The notes beneath the pieces are model-generated. The model saw nothing but the letters and a program-made list of their open reading frames with translations, made no database searches and was not told where the DNA came from. Below, piece after piece: positions 1-12,032 of a stretch of 64,000 nt of DNA (position 1 is the first letter of the stretch; the number at the start of each line of letters is the position of its first letter). This stretch comes from Diploscapter coronatus (lineage: Eukaryota; Nematoda; Chromadorea; Rhabditida; Rhabditidae): the NCBI GenBank assembly GCA_964036155.1, contig OZ038422.1:14345201-14409200 (forward strand), written 5' to 3'. Made by a program: the position numbers and the translations under genes.

Positions 1-939
1 TGTGGAGGGGTCTGCTATATTTGAAATCTTTAAACTAACGGCTATTTTTGATCCAAAGATTAGAAAAACTTTACAAAAATGCGATACTTCAAAATGTTGA
101 CGTAAAAATTTCGTGATCAGGAATAAATTTGGTGAACCTTTAATTTCATATAGAAAATATATTATTTGTTGAATAATTTTTGAAGGTAGATAGAAAATTG
201 TGATAGGCATGAAATTCAGATCGAATAGTTATGATAAATATCACGATAAAGAATGAACGGAATTTCCACGAAATTCGTGACAAATTACAGGAAGCGATAA
301 AAACTCCACGAAACTTCAGGTGAGGAGTATCAAAGTACAAGAAAAGTGTTTCGAAAAAAATTATGGATAGTTTGTGCGATCAACATAATTTTTTGTACCC
401 GTTCATCAATAAAATCAGAATTAACCAAATTTATAATTCATACGGATTGCATATTAGTTGTGATTTGCAAAAGAATAAATTATTAGTATTTTGGAAAAGA
501 TAAGATCGTCTCAGCTGTCAAATAGTGAAAGGCGCTATCAATAAGTGACAGGTACAATGAAAGGGAATGAATGAATTGATTGTGAGCACATGCTTTTGCA
601 GACTACACAACTCATGTCAAGCTTAGATTGATCACAATGTCTTGCTGATAAAATAAGAATTTGACTACATAAGCATGTGGCAATTGGTAAGGAAGTTGCA
701 TATTTGGATAAGTTTTAAAAATTTTCACATGAAAAATGATGAAAATCATATAATCCTTTGAAAAAGTTATAGATTTTAATCTTTTTCCCCAGAATTGGTA
801 AAGCTTGCGGTTAACACTGTAAAAGTTGAATATTTTACTATGTATTTTCTAAAACATATTGAAAGCAAGAATTCAATCTTCGAAATATGGAATTCTCTTG
901 CAAAGGAAGCGTTCAAGAGTGACATGAAATACTTCTTGA

Positions 940-1550
940 TTTGAAGAGGCTGAAAGATGAAAAGGCATGAGAATAATAAGAATACGGAAGTCGAGAGAAT
1001 AAAGAAATGCGAAGAGGGAGGAAAGAAAAATAGGAAAATAGTGTTGGATAATATGCGAGACGAAGAATCATAAAAAGAGAAATAGCGTGGATAATAAGAG
1101 GAAGAGAAAAAATAAAGAAGAGTTGAATGGTTTTGGCCCGATCCTGACTATGCAGAAACGAGGACGATATTGATGAGGGATAAGATTTGCATAAAGAACG
1201 GAAAGATAGAGGGACGAGGGAGAGAGAAAAATAACGGAGAGAAAGAAAAAGAAGTTAGAGAAGCATTATAGAGTTCGAGGAAAAGGTGGAGATATATAAA
1301 AACAAAAAGATTATAGAAAAGTAAGAGAGGAAAAGAATTTAGAGAGGGAAAGAAAGAGATGATGGATCAATGAAATCGTCTGGAATAAAAGACGCAGAAA
1401 CAAGTATGTTCTTTGTTATTCGAGTAATAGAATAACTAGCATGATCCTTAAAACATAGCAGCTTTCTTGACTGACAGAGAGAGAGAGAAAGAATGTGACT
1501 TTACAAAAACTAGAGAGTGGAAAGAATTAGAAGAACGAGATGTTGAAAAT
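940..1550 (+). repeat. Purine-rich (GA) low-complexity tract
   Basis: For about 600 bases the plus strand is dominated by A and G, with many GAGAGA, GAAAG and GGAAAG words, such as the run of GA dinucleotides near 1478. The tract has strong strand asymmetry and no coding signal. It is comparable in style to the pyrimidine-rich tract near 51.2-51.7 kb. It is probably simple-sequence DNA, possibly capable of triplex formation. Confidence 0.6.
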
Positions 1551-3186
1551 TAGCGATTGGATATCCCTTCTGGATAAAAATGAGTGCAGCTTATGTGATC
1601 AAAACTTGACGAAGTTTTGGAACTTCAAAATGAAACATCGGTAACTTCAGGCAAGTACAAGCAATCACTTCAGAAACAGCATATTATGAAATAGTTTGGT
1701 AATTAAAAAAGTAAAGAAATTAGGTAAGATTAGAAGCGATGTTATCCATTATCCTTATCTCGCATTTGCCAAATTATTCATTGTCATTGAAAATACTTGA
1801 ATCCGAATGAATGCATCGAGAACAATTCTAGTTTTTCTTTATGGATAATGATCCAATGGAATGCAAGTGTTATAAAACTATAACGAAACGCAGCTATGAT
1901 GCACAAATTATTATAATCGGATAATAAATTGAGGTTTAACTCATTAGCCGACGACAGATTATGCATACTGAAAATAAATTCCCAATATGCTACAAGATTG
2001 TCTAACCGTTAGAACAACTCATCATATTTACTAACAGCTTTCCATGGCTTGTAATAGATTGAGTGAATAATTAAGTTAATCAATAACAATAGCTGCATGA
2101 CGTATTTATTTGCCTAATTGCTATTTGCTAGAAGCATTTTCCCCATAGAACCATGATGATGTCACAAACCCTTAGGTGGGCTTGCATGAACCCGAAAGGA
2201 AAGCAAGGCATGACTAATCAAAACATGGCTGATTGATAAGGTGAGGGGATACAGATTATATCAATGAAAAAGTTGTCGTATCTGAAGCATTTTCATTTTT
2301 AGCATTTGGAATTGATCGTAGGATATACATGCAATGGATATTTATCGTGGTGAGTTTTCGTCAAAAATAATAGAATTAAGTATGCTGCAAAGAAAGCTTT
2401 GGGTATTCAAAGAAATCAATGTACAGTGCAGTCTTATTCGAAGTTGGATAAAATTGGCAACAAAGCACAGATAGGTAACAAGTCGCACTATATGCATAAA
2501 TGATATTAAAGAAAATATCGTACCAAAGTATTCAATAGTGTATATTTAAATGATGACTCATTCAAATATCCAAGTAGTATTCGAATGATAAGGAAAACAG
2601 ATAAATTGATTAATGAGGATAGCGACTTGCATATCCTCTCCCCGTTGCGTTGCGTATGAAAATGCATGTCGGACAAGGGTTGGCGAAGACAAGAAGACAA
2701 GGGTTGAATGGGGCAAAGCAGGGAACAGGTTCCATCACCGAAAGCCGAAAAAGTAGCTACAAGGCCGAAAGCTGCAGAAACAGGCGCTTAATCTGGTCAG
2801 TTAATTTTGAGATAAGTCATTTTCTATCATCCAATTCTTCAATTAGCAACTGGAATTTGAAAGATGAATTTTTTGTATGAATTGCTTAAGTCTTCTTCAC
2901 GTTATCCATCATGACATTTTAACAAAAAACGCAACATTAGGCAAATGTAAAACTTTCAGAATATATTTATTTATAAAAGAAAAACATCTAGTATTTGTAA
3001 TAATAAATAGCTTTAGTGGATCGATAGTAAGCGTAGAGGCAGCTTGTAACCAGCATTTCGACTGAAACATAATCATTTTATCATCGATATCATAGCTTTG
3101 AGAATTGGATCATGATGTACTTTTAGGAAAATAATCAAGAAAAGTGCATAATGTTCCATTTCTTAAATTTTTTTTCCGACTTATCA

Positions 3187-4034
3187 TGACGGTCCCGTTC
3201 AAAATCGTTCCGATTCCTAACGTTAAAACGGCGTTATCATCCGTTTTGCAACGATTTGTGAACTCGTCAAAAACAGGAAATTTCACTGTTCTTCGTTCGT
3301 CTAAAATACACTTTTATGATATCAAGATCTTTTTTAGGAAGTACAAAGCGTTAAATATTATCTTCAGAAGTGCATGGATAGCTTTTCTAATCCTATTCAT
3401 TTGTTTTTCATATAGATTCTCTTAATTCGCCCAAAACACACCTTTCCAGCCCAAATTAGATCGCCATAAAAGACAGCAATTTCGTGAAAAAACGTTTTTA
3501 CCCGATAAAATGACTAAAGGAAATAAAAGAGCCATACTCGGAAGTTTGAAATCGAACATTTCGAACATGAGCCATTGACCGGTGAAATGATCTTGGGCAA
3601 TAATTGCTATATTCAAGAAACTTGTGTGGTTCGCACCGAATTTCCTTCGATTTTTTTTTTTTTAAATTTTGGTGTTGATCTTTGATCTTTTCGCTGGTTA
3701 ATGAACTTTTACCGATCTCTTGACCCAACGTGTTTTCAATACCACTCATCACACTATTTTATGGCTCTCTCTCTTTCTCTGCAATCCCTCGACAGAGGGA
3801 TGATATCATTCTCTACCGTGCCTAAAACTGTTCTTTAGATCGGACAGGGCAGAACGCGGCTGCTCTGTTATTTTGTCCCATTCCCACAGATGAAATAAAT
3901 CTTCGAACTCAACGACCATGGCTCAAGTCAACTCGCATGGGTGAAAATAGTGCTTTCGATAGCATCCGAGAAAGATACCGACAGGAAAATCATTCATTCC
4001 CGTGGCCTTCCATAGAACTTATTGTGGAATTGAA
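3187..4034 (+). other. Unresolved exon-like segments
   Basis: Two open stretches look somewhat protein-like but could not be joined. The first begins at ATG 3187 and encodes a basic, Ser/Asn-containing segment followed by a hydrophobic stretch (AWIAFLILFICFSY), ending at 3423. The second follows an acceptor-like TTCTTTAG at 3838 and stays open for about 64 codons to a stop at 4032-4034. It encodes a region with WLKSTRMGENSAFDSIRERY. Between them all frames carry stops and no clean donor was found. This may be a decayed gene, part of an unresolved one, or chance. Confidence 0.2.
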
Positions 4035-4098
4035 TTGAAAATTTCGTGCAAATTAAGAATGATTTTAAATTAACTGTCTAATGAAAACGCGAAACATA

Positions 4099-4760
4099 TC
4101 AACTTGTTTGAGCAATTATTTTCTCTAGGAATAATGAGCGAAAATCGATGAAGCATTGATAGAATTCAAATTTTAATTATATTTGGAAAGCCTTGAAACC
4201 TACCTCTTGAAGCAGCACAGTCTATCGTGGCAACTATCGACATAATAAAGCAGGCTAGGAAGAATATCGTTAAAAGTACCTAAATAAGTAAGCTTCAAAA
4301 TAACTCAAAAACTAAGCAATTTTTTTTATATTTTACTACGCATGCGACAAAATTAGCAGGATAAAAATCTCACATTGATAAAGAAAACAATGAATATGAA
4401 AATTGGCAGCTTCTTCAAAACCAACGCTGCTAGATTACAAATGCAAATAACTATCTAAAATTCTTGAAATAAAAGAATAAATAGAAAATTATAAATACCA
4501 TCACGATTCCATATGTGACGCTTTTGCCACGAACTAAATTTGTTATTTTCAACAGAAAAGAGCTTTTTTTGAAAATGTTTTACACATATTCAAAGCCAAA
4601 ATCCTGGCTAAATCATCGTCGAAAACGGTTGACGTTAAAAGATAAATCCCAGCTGCGATACCAGCTAGACTAAATACACAAATAACTACGGCCGCCTAAA
4701 AGGATAATTTAAAAAATGAAATTATAGCAAACTTTATATAGCTCATACCCCTATAGCCAT
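4099..4760 (-). CDS. Small multi-pass membrane protein (4-TM-like)
   Basis: Six exons join in frame on the minus strand: 4760-4749, 4695-4584, 4533-4499, 4454-4374, 4279-4204 and 4124-4099, giving 113 residues. The first exon is only 12 bases (MAIG) and ends at GTATGA. Hydrophobic segments follow: VVICVFSLAGIAAGIYLL near residues 7-24, TYGIVMIVICICNLAALVL around 49-67, and a long stretch from PIFIFIVFF to IMSIVATI around 71-101, which may hold two passes. The tail is short and polar (EKIIAQTS). The arrangement suggests a tetraspan protein of the size seen in MARVEL-like or nematode-specific families, but no diagnostic motif was found and no function is claimed. All acceptors are TAG-type. Splice phases close perfectly over all six exons, which is the main support. 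Confidence 0.6.
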
Positions 4761-5643
4761 TTTCAGAGTGTATTTTATAAGTGATTGACGAGAAGATAGA
4801 AATTAATAAAATCTGATAATTAGAAACTGAAGCAATTGAATTTAGTTTTTAAAAAAGTGATGTAATTGTGGTTTGACATATACGAAATTGTATAGCAAAT
4901 TGTCTTATTCTAGCAATTTTTCTTTCCCTTTCAATTAGTTTCGACGACATTACCAGGCATTCTTTTGGTCGTTATGAATCACTTTTGAAGTTTTTACGCT
5001 GAAGAATTTTTGTTTTGCCTATCGTGTTATTATTTATTTCAAATAGTCAGTTGCATCGAAATGGAAGAAAATTTTATATCCGAGCCTAAGGCTAACCATT
5101 CAATTGCTACTACTTTACCAAGTGAACACTTATTTTTGGTTATTAGGTAATCGGAGATAAATGACAACGAACGAGTTAATAATCATTTCAGTTCCGAAAA
5201 TCAATCGATTGTGCAAAATAATCTAGGCGTATAATTTCAGCACTGAATTTTATTCTTATGTGATTACTCATGGAAGTGTTTCGCTTTAGCTTACAGAATT
5301 AAACTAATCAACTCCAGCGACCACTTTACCAACTCCTCGTCTTCAATTTATGTGTAAATCTAGAACTTTCAATTTTCCTATTTATTTTAATGGTATATTT
5401 GATTAATGAATCATGATTAATGTTCAATATTTATGAAATATCCTAGGAATTTTAGCTTTTAATGTTTCTTTTCAATTAATGTCAGAAATCCCACTGATTA
5501 AACCTTTTCGAATTTTATTTGATAAACTCATCGCTCGCAAACGTTCGATGTAACGTATTTATCTTGTGCAAAAACGAAGATGTAGTCCGTTTGGTTTCGA
5601 ACAAACACAAGTTGCTCAGCAAACAGATAAAATCCAAACGAAG

Positions 5644-6120
5644 TCAGAACAGAGCAAGTAGATTGTTGATGAACATAGTGTAGTTGTGGAAAGGACAAAA
5701 AATTAACTAGGTTTGAGCAAACTCTCGAGCAAATATAAATATCATTACTTACAGATTTTCTGTTTATTTTCTTGATGAGCATCGAGGGATTTCCTAGAAA
5801 GTATGTTTTATTGCACACTATAATAAGATGCGAAAGCAAAATTCCTAAAATATGCGTTCTAAGAGAACTAACTTCGAAAGCGCAACTAAATAACAACCAT
5901 AGCATCAATCGAAATGGAAATAGCGTAAATCTACTGACGACAAAAGTTCTTTTCTCTTCAGGACTATGAATAATATGATCTAATGTAAGTTTGAAATTAA
6001 AATTAATGATATCGTACATTTTAAACATTAATTAACGTTGCTATCACCCTTCCATGTTAGTTGGGAAAAAATAATTAGCGCTAATCTGATATCAAAGGCG
6101 ATAAATCCAGTTGCAAACAT
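5644..6120 (-). CDS. Candidate small membrane protein
   Basis: A three-exon minus-strand model joins in frame: 6120-6048, 5979-5753 and 5706-5644, giving 120 residues. Exon 2 is unusually long for chance (75 codons), ends at a strong donor (GTAAGTAATG), and is followed by a 46-base intron, the usual size here. The product begins with a hydrophobic stretch (FIAFDIRLALIIFSQLTW), then a charged loop (HSPEEKRTF), then two more hydrophobic segments (LMLWLLFSCAFEV and ILGILLSHLIIV). It lies upstream of, and in the same orientation as, the better supported membrane protein at 4099-4760. The layout is similar, but sequence similarity is too weak to call them paralogues. The acceptor CCTAG at the last exon is not pyrimidine-rich. 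A decayed gene copy or chance remains possible. Confidence 0.35.
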
Positions 6121-6437
6121 TAAAGTTTTGAGTCAAAGAACGAGCGCTAGATTATCCAAACAGCGTTGCTAACTAAACAGAAAATCGCGGAAAAATCAAT
6201 CTTTTCCTCGAAGATACAAACCACGATGGAACAAGAAATGAACGCGAGTGTTGACCGATGTTCTCCATTAGAGATCACAAAAATCAGTTTATCTCTTTCC
6301 GCTAACATGACCTATGCGAAGGTTACTTCAACACCGCTATTCCTCAAACAATTATGACATTCTAGAGGTAGAGATATCATGCTTTATCATTTTTATCAGC
6401 TTCCTGTAGAAGACACATACCTAGAAAATTTGAAAGT

Positions 6438-6551
6438 GGGTAAGGCTTGGTTGGGATAAGCTTTTGGTAGGCCTAAAATGGTCAAATTTTTGTTTTCTTG
6501 TTTTAGACCATGATCAATCTAGCCAAACCTTTACCCTAACCTAGCCTTTCC
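6438..6551. repeat. Imperfect inverted-repeat element (MITE-like)
   Basis: The left arm (about 6440-6482) and right arm (about 6508-6550) are inverted copies with several mismatches. The left begins TAAGGCTTGGTTGGGATAA; the reverse complement of the right begins AAGGCTAGGTTAGGGTAAA, and both run on to ATGGTC next to the loop. The centre is an AT-rich loop of about 25 bases. No convincing target-site duplication was seen. It sits about 90 bases upstream of the EGR-like gene. Confidence 0.5.
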
Positions 6552-6642
6552 GATACGCAAATTTTCGAGGCGATTGTCTTTTAAAATGGGTGCTTTTTCA
6601 TCCATTTTTATTTTCAGGAGTAATATTATTTGATACACTATT

Positions 6643-7738
6643 ATGCCAAGCGACTCTATGATTCCGATAATTAACCTTGAAAAATATTTTCTCGGGTCCG
6701 ACTATATTTTTCTGATGGGAAGTACATCGTCAAATGATAAGGATGTATCTTTGAATCCAAGTAATAAGGAAGATTTCAATCAAATTTTGAATTGAGCAAA
6801 TTTAGACTTAACCGAAAGTGATAAGGACGTTTTGGAAAGCTACATAGTTTCTGAAGTGATTGATTCGGAAACGATAGCGCGGCTAAGAATGGCGACGTCT
6901 TTCGGAGAATTTATGTGAGAAGAAAATTGTTTTTCATCGGAAGTAAAAATTTCAGAAACCTCCTTACTTCAGATCAAAATGACATAGATGCACTTCATAA
7001 CCTACCTGGAACGAGTCATGATCATGGTATATTATCATTATCTAACTCACTATTATTATTATTAATTTTCAGTTCCATCCAAATTTCTCGACTCCCATTC
7101 TGTTGAAGGTTTCTTCAAGTCTCTGCACCATGTAATTTTCTTCGTCGCTTTAAGAGAAAATTTTTTGTTTCTAGGATTCCGAATCCCGAAAATCCTCTAG
7201 CTCCACTTCTTCAGGAGCATTTGACGCTTCTTCATCAAGACAACAGAATCTCAATCATTTTAAAGCGTACAAGTGCCCCAAACCAGATTGTATCCGAAGG
7301 TTCATGCGATCCGACGAATTGAAACGTCATATTCGGACGCATACGAATGAGCGGCCTTTTAAGGTTCAGAATTTTTCTGTTGACTAATTTCAAATTCAAA
7401 TCAAGGAATTTAAACGCAATAAGAATGACCTATACACAATTTTTTTTTCAAATCGTAATGTTCATTAAACTTACTTTATAGCTAAAAGACGTACTTTTCA
7501 TGAAATGATAACTTAAGGAACGTTTTCTAAAGTTATCCATTTTAACTTGCAGTGCGAAATCTGTAACCGAGCGTTCGCCCGTACTGATCATCTGAACACG
7601 CACATGCGAACTCATACGAAGATTCGACCGTACGCGTGCGATGTTTGCGGGAAGACATTTGCGAGGAGCGATGAACGCAAACGGCATCGGAGCATCCACA
7701 AATATGAACCGTTTCCGGGAACTTCGAGGGAACAATAA
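6643..7738 (+). CDS. EGR-family C2H2 zinc-finger transcription factor
   Basis: Six exons join in frame: 6643-6760, 6806-6914, 6956-7026, 7073-7131, 7175-7363 and 7553-7738, giving 243 residues. Three tandem C2H2 fingers fill the C-terminus: C153/C158/H171/H175, C183/C186/H199/H203 and C211/C214/H227/H231. Linkers are THTNERPF and THTKIRPY. The recognition helices read [16 protein letters not shown] and RSDERKRH, almost the EGR/Krox triple ([24 protein letters not shown]), so binding to a GCGTGGGCG-like site is expected from family knowledge. The N-terminal half is acidic and Ser-rich. The first intron (45 bases) holds an in-frame TGA, so it must be spliced out. The start follows a TTTTCAG at 6611-6617, a likely trans-splice acceptor. 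C. elegans relatives are the egrh genes; which one is orthologous cannot be told here. Confidence 0.88.
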
Positions 7739-7797
7739 TATGATACATTGTTTTTGAAATTTGCATATTTGTCGAATTTATGAAATTAGTTTTTGCA

Positions 7798-7803
7798 AAT
7801 AAA
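7798..7803 (+). terminator. Poly(A) signal of the EGR-like gene
   Basis: A canonical AATAAA lies 60 bases after the stop codon of the zinc-finger gene. Confidence 0.6.
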
Positions 7804-10800
7804 AATATTTTTGTCGTTTTCGTGGAGGCGACCTATTCAGACCATTATACCACACATACCATAGTAGATAATCATGAGGTGTCTTCACAAAAATTGCTCA
7901 GTTTGATGAGCTCTATCGATTGGTATATGATTTGGGTTTCTAACTCAAAAACTCGAAAACTCGAAATTTTCAAGTTTGACTTCGGATCGGTTTTTCGATA
8001 GAATGTTGTCTCTATTACTTCGAAATTATTTTTGAATTAGCATGAGCAGGACATGTACTTTGTTCGGTGAAAATATTGGGATGTAATACAGACAACAATG
8101 TATGTAAAGCTTCGATTTTATCCCGAAGACCCATGATTTTTGGCATTTTTGCATTGTTTTTAGTCGTAACTTGTGATAAGAAGGTCGGATTCAGAAAATG
8201 TTCACGCCATTCAACTCAGATCGTCGAGCCAAACAATCTGATATACAATTTGGGATATAATAATGACTTTTGAAATTTGACTCCCGGACCCCGGTACCTG
8301 GGTCTGAAGTTGAGAATGTCTGAAAAAGCTCCAGAATCGTGTTCTCCAGGTCGAATACAGATAGAAAACACTCAGAAACCCCTTCAGAAACGAATTTGGT
8401 ATCTCTGGTCCGGGCAGTTTCGAGAGTTACGGAGAATCTGTTTTAAGTTATGAATAAATCGCATTATTTTTTTTAGAAAAATTCAAATCCGAGTTTCAGT
8501 CCGCTTGACCATTACACCATAATTGCGTTTGATAAGTGCATTGAATATGTTTCGGAAGTCGCGTGTTTCAATGGCATGGGCGCGCGAATCGCGAATAATT
8601 TTTCTTCATTTGTTTTGAAAAACCCGAAGAAAATTGGAGTTCCTTTCTCCATTCATTTGATTCGTTCCTTGTTTTACTTCAGAGCGTAAAGGAGCTTGGA
8701 AAATGAGTCTGCAAAAAACTACTTGAAAAGTTGGTCTTTTGTCCGACTAATTTATCTAGCTAACTTGGTCCAACTGATACGTTTTTTAGATTAACATAAA
8801 CATTTATAATGATTTGTCTTTACAGAATTATTATTTCGAAATATGCGATATTATGGGCCATGAAATAGATTATGACCTGAAATAGTGATATTTTATAGTC
8901 TTTCCAATCCAGAGACATCCTCAATTTCATTATTTTCTTGACAAAGAATGGCCTTTCAATGGAGAGACTTCGAAATGTAGTTTTTTTTTTTCTAAATTTT
9001 GTCCATTGAAACTCATCTTTGATTTGCAGCAAGACGGATCATTCTTCAATTACCTCTCGGACATGCCAAATCATGCTAGATTCCAGTAAACCCATTCTTA
9101 ATCATCAAGTGTTTAGCGTTTCATGCGTGCTTGGAAATCAGCCCATTTAGCCATTTCTCGAGAATTTCCCTGCAAAAAGGCCGTCATCTAAGTGCCTTTC
9201 GCCTAGTTCTGTTGTGTTAGAAGCTAAAAATCCTGAGAACGAGGAAAAGGCGTTCCGAGACTTGTTTTTTCTTGAAGTCTTTACTAGACGCAGAACCAAA
9301 TTTCTCAGGACATTTATTCACGACAAAGTTTTATTTCCGCAAGAGCATAATTATGCGATGTTTAATTCTTTTTCGGGAAGGTCGTACTCTTCACGGAATT
9401 CCAGCTATATTTTTAACCTTTCATACCATAGGTTTAGTATATCAAAATAAACATTAAAATATTGGGTATCTTAGATTTTATATTTCGTAATTAATGCATA
9501 ATTTTCAAACTGCTTAGTAATTTAGTAATTTGTTCATAGACTGATCTAAAATTACAATAATAAAATAATGATATAATTTTGGCAGCACTAGTTCTTTTGA
9601 CCTCTGGACTTCCTTATAAAACTTGCCTATTGTTCCAGAATCGTTCAAGCCTAATCACTCGAGCTTTCGCCTTTGTTTCAGTTTTTGACATTTCACTCGG
9701 AAAATGGGTTGGTTGTTCGTTTTCTGGCAACGAATTTACTTCACGGCCCAACTAACTTTGGCATTCGTTATTAACGCGGAATTTACGCAGGAAATTTGAC
9801 AAAAAATAAAGAGGTTCATGCGAAATTTTGTGTTTTCTGCTGGGAGCGAAATTTTGGACTCGTGACAAATTTTCCGATTGGAAGGGTTGACTTTAAAAAT
9901 CCTTTTTAAAATTATTTAGGTCATTACATTTAAGTTTACAAATATTTTCGCATACATTAGAACTTTCCTATCCGAACGATATAGCAAACTTGTTCTTAAG
10001 CTAACTAATTATTTTTATTTAAATATTTTTAAAAGTTTTTTTTTCCAGCTTTTCTTTTTTCTTCATTTGTCTCTCAATTGAATTCCTTATTCTGTCATCC
10101 GGAATCTTTTCGCTATCTTTTCTTCCGGAAAGCACATGCTTCTTGTTGATACATCGTCCAACTGAAAACACCCGGTCTTGTCGCTCAAAAGGATGATTTC
10201 TCTTATTTTTGCTGTTGAAAAGAATCTTTCACCAATCAGAGAAGCGATGTTTTTATGTTTCTACTACGAAATACAAGAGAGTTAAATTGAGCCAAGCAAT
10301 TTTCTTTTGGATTAAAAAAGTAGTTATATTTTTCTTACTCATTTTAATATGATTCAAAATTTTCTATCACTAAAATTTATTTCTCCTTCTTAATAAAGGT
10401 ACTTTTGGGAAATTATTTCAAGAAAATCTGAACGCCAAAAAGTCTCTTCATTAACTTATTCAATTCATGACTTTCTCACGACATTATTGCTCGCGGTATA
10501 AATTCAAAAGGCCTTCTTTATTAATTCAATTAACCTTCAAATAATTTTCTCGAGAATCCTTGAAAAATTTATTCGATGATTTCATTAATGCCCCATTAAG
10601 CGTTCATATTTTCAATATTTCCAAAAATGGCCGCTATTTTCATTTCTTTACGCGGTAGAACTCTCAAATTTCTTTGGAGCTCGAAAAATAAATCTCATAA
10701 ATCACCAAATTCAATGAAGAAATGAACAGACTTGATGTTGTTTTCTCAGGACTTTTCTTTGCATTAATGGGAATTTTGAAGTCTGCGTAAGCATTATTAA

Positions 10801-12032
10801 ATTCGAACGTCTATGAATTTTGAAGATTTTGTGGGCTTGTCGTTAAAAACTTTCAAAAATATAGAAAACTTCCTAGAAATTTATTTTTTAATAATATTTT
10901 TAAAGAGTTTTATGTAATCATAACTATTCAAAATTATGAATCTTTCTTCGAAAATTGGTACAAAAGTATTTTGTCGCTGAAAAATCTCATGATGTTTTCA
11001 GTTCTCTATCCAAACCCATTGTCGTCGCATTCACTTCGAAACTCTGCAATTTCAGTCGCAAAGAATTTCGCTGCATAACAAATATCATTGTCATTCAACC
11101 ATTCTATTCGAATTTTTATCTCATATTGAAGAATAGCTTGAACAAGACATATCGGAATACGCCACAAATGATCTGAATCCGAGTTTTTATTCAAAACCAT
11201 GAAAAACCCCCTTGATCATTGAAATTTTTGATGAGTTTTTTCGCGACATTGAAACTTTGAATCTCGAATTTTCATTTGTAGAGAATGTTTAGGATATTAT
11301 TGGATTTTTGGTATTTGCTCTAGGAGTAGAGTAGTTTTTTTCTTATTCATTTAGGGAATGCTTCGGAATTTTGTCTGAATATTTTAGAATTTGAAATTTC
11401 AATTCCACTTCTAATAGTTGACTATTTATCGATATCTCCTTTACTTCTCCTTGAAATATGTTTAAAAATTATACGCTAATAGTTTCTTAAATTTTCATTT
11501 CAGTGTGCATTCGCGCCCAATGTATGTAGATGTTAATCTGCATCTCAAATATTCTATTTTTTCTTTTCTACTTGAAATATGTCACAGAAATCACATCATT
11601 TTTGCTTTCAAAATTTATATCTATTCGCTTTTCTACCACTTCACAGCAAGTCAAAATTTCCAAGAATCAATTTCCAAACCCATTCAGTTCATTCAATTAG
11701 ACGCTTTTCAGATATTCGTAGATTTCACGAAAAATTTTACTAGTGGACGTAAAAAAATTCCTGAAAAAGAGCAAACCTCTTTTTCATTCAGCGAAAATTT
11801 CTATAGAAAATGCGTATTCAAAAGCCCTCCCCCTTCCTTTATTTCATCGCTCTCAATTAATAGAAAATCCTTGCTTGAGATTAAGATTATGCAGAACTTG
11901 TTTGTTTTGTTCTTCTAAATCAATATTTTCATTTTTCAGATTATTCAATGAAAAATGTGATATGGTCCGGATTTTCTTATTACTAAATTCACTCCATGTG
12001 AAGTTTCCCGTGACTATTCGAATTTCATACTA
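7804..12032. other. Intergenic region without a supported gene
   Basis: AT-rich sequence with scattered open frames of 60-137 codons, none with a recognisable domain or a consistent exon chain. A GC-richer block at 8280-8430 (with CCCGGACCCCGGTACCTGGG) looks like a dispersed repeat or a gene remnant. A tRNA-like fossil is listed at 8475-8524. A minus-strand open segment at 10088-10270 has protein-like composition but no partner exons. Confidence 0.5.
8475..8524 (-). pseudogene. tRNA-like fossil
   Basis: Read on the minus strand, this segment contains ATGGTGTAATGGTCAAGCG, which matches the D-arm region of nematode tRNAs such as tRNA-Gln. It then has a shortened anticodon-arm-like part and GGATTTGAAT, resembling a T-arm. 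The acceptor arms do not pair and the anticodon stem is incomplete. It is probably a degenerate tRNA or tRNA-derived repeat and not a functional gene. Confidence 0.25.

Larger units (their letters stand above)
1..4098. other. Mostly non-coding left flank
   Basis: No gene model could be closed in this stretch. It holds a purine-rich tract (940-1550), generic AT-rich sequence, and a few exon-like open segments on the plus strand near 3187-4034 that are listed separately. Short open frames at 2650-2880 and 2877-3065 have no splice context and no recognisable domain. The window may start inside a large intron or an intergenic region. Confidence 0.5.

Noticed and set aside
9031..9090. Short plus-strand exon-like segment after TTTGCAG
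   Set aside because: Only 19 codons to a stop and no upstream exon in phase.
10088..10270. Minus-strand open segment ending in RFRMTE
   Set aside because: Composition is protein-like but there is no ATG, no convincing acceptor and no neighbouring exon. Segments of this length are expected by chance.
11505..11918. 137-codon plus-strand open frame
   Set aside because: Composition is Phe/Ile/Ser/Lys-heavy as expected from AT-rich DNA, with no domain, signal peptide, splice partners or codon-quality change.
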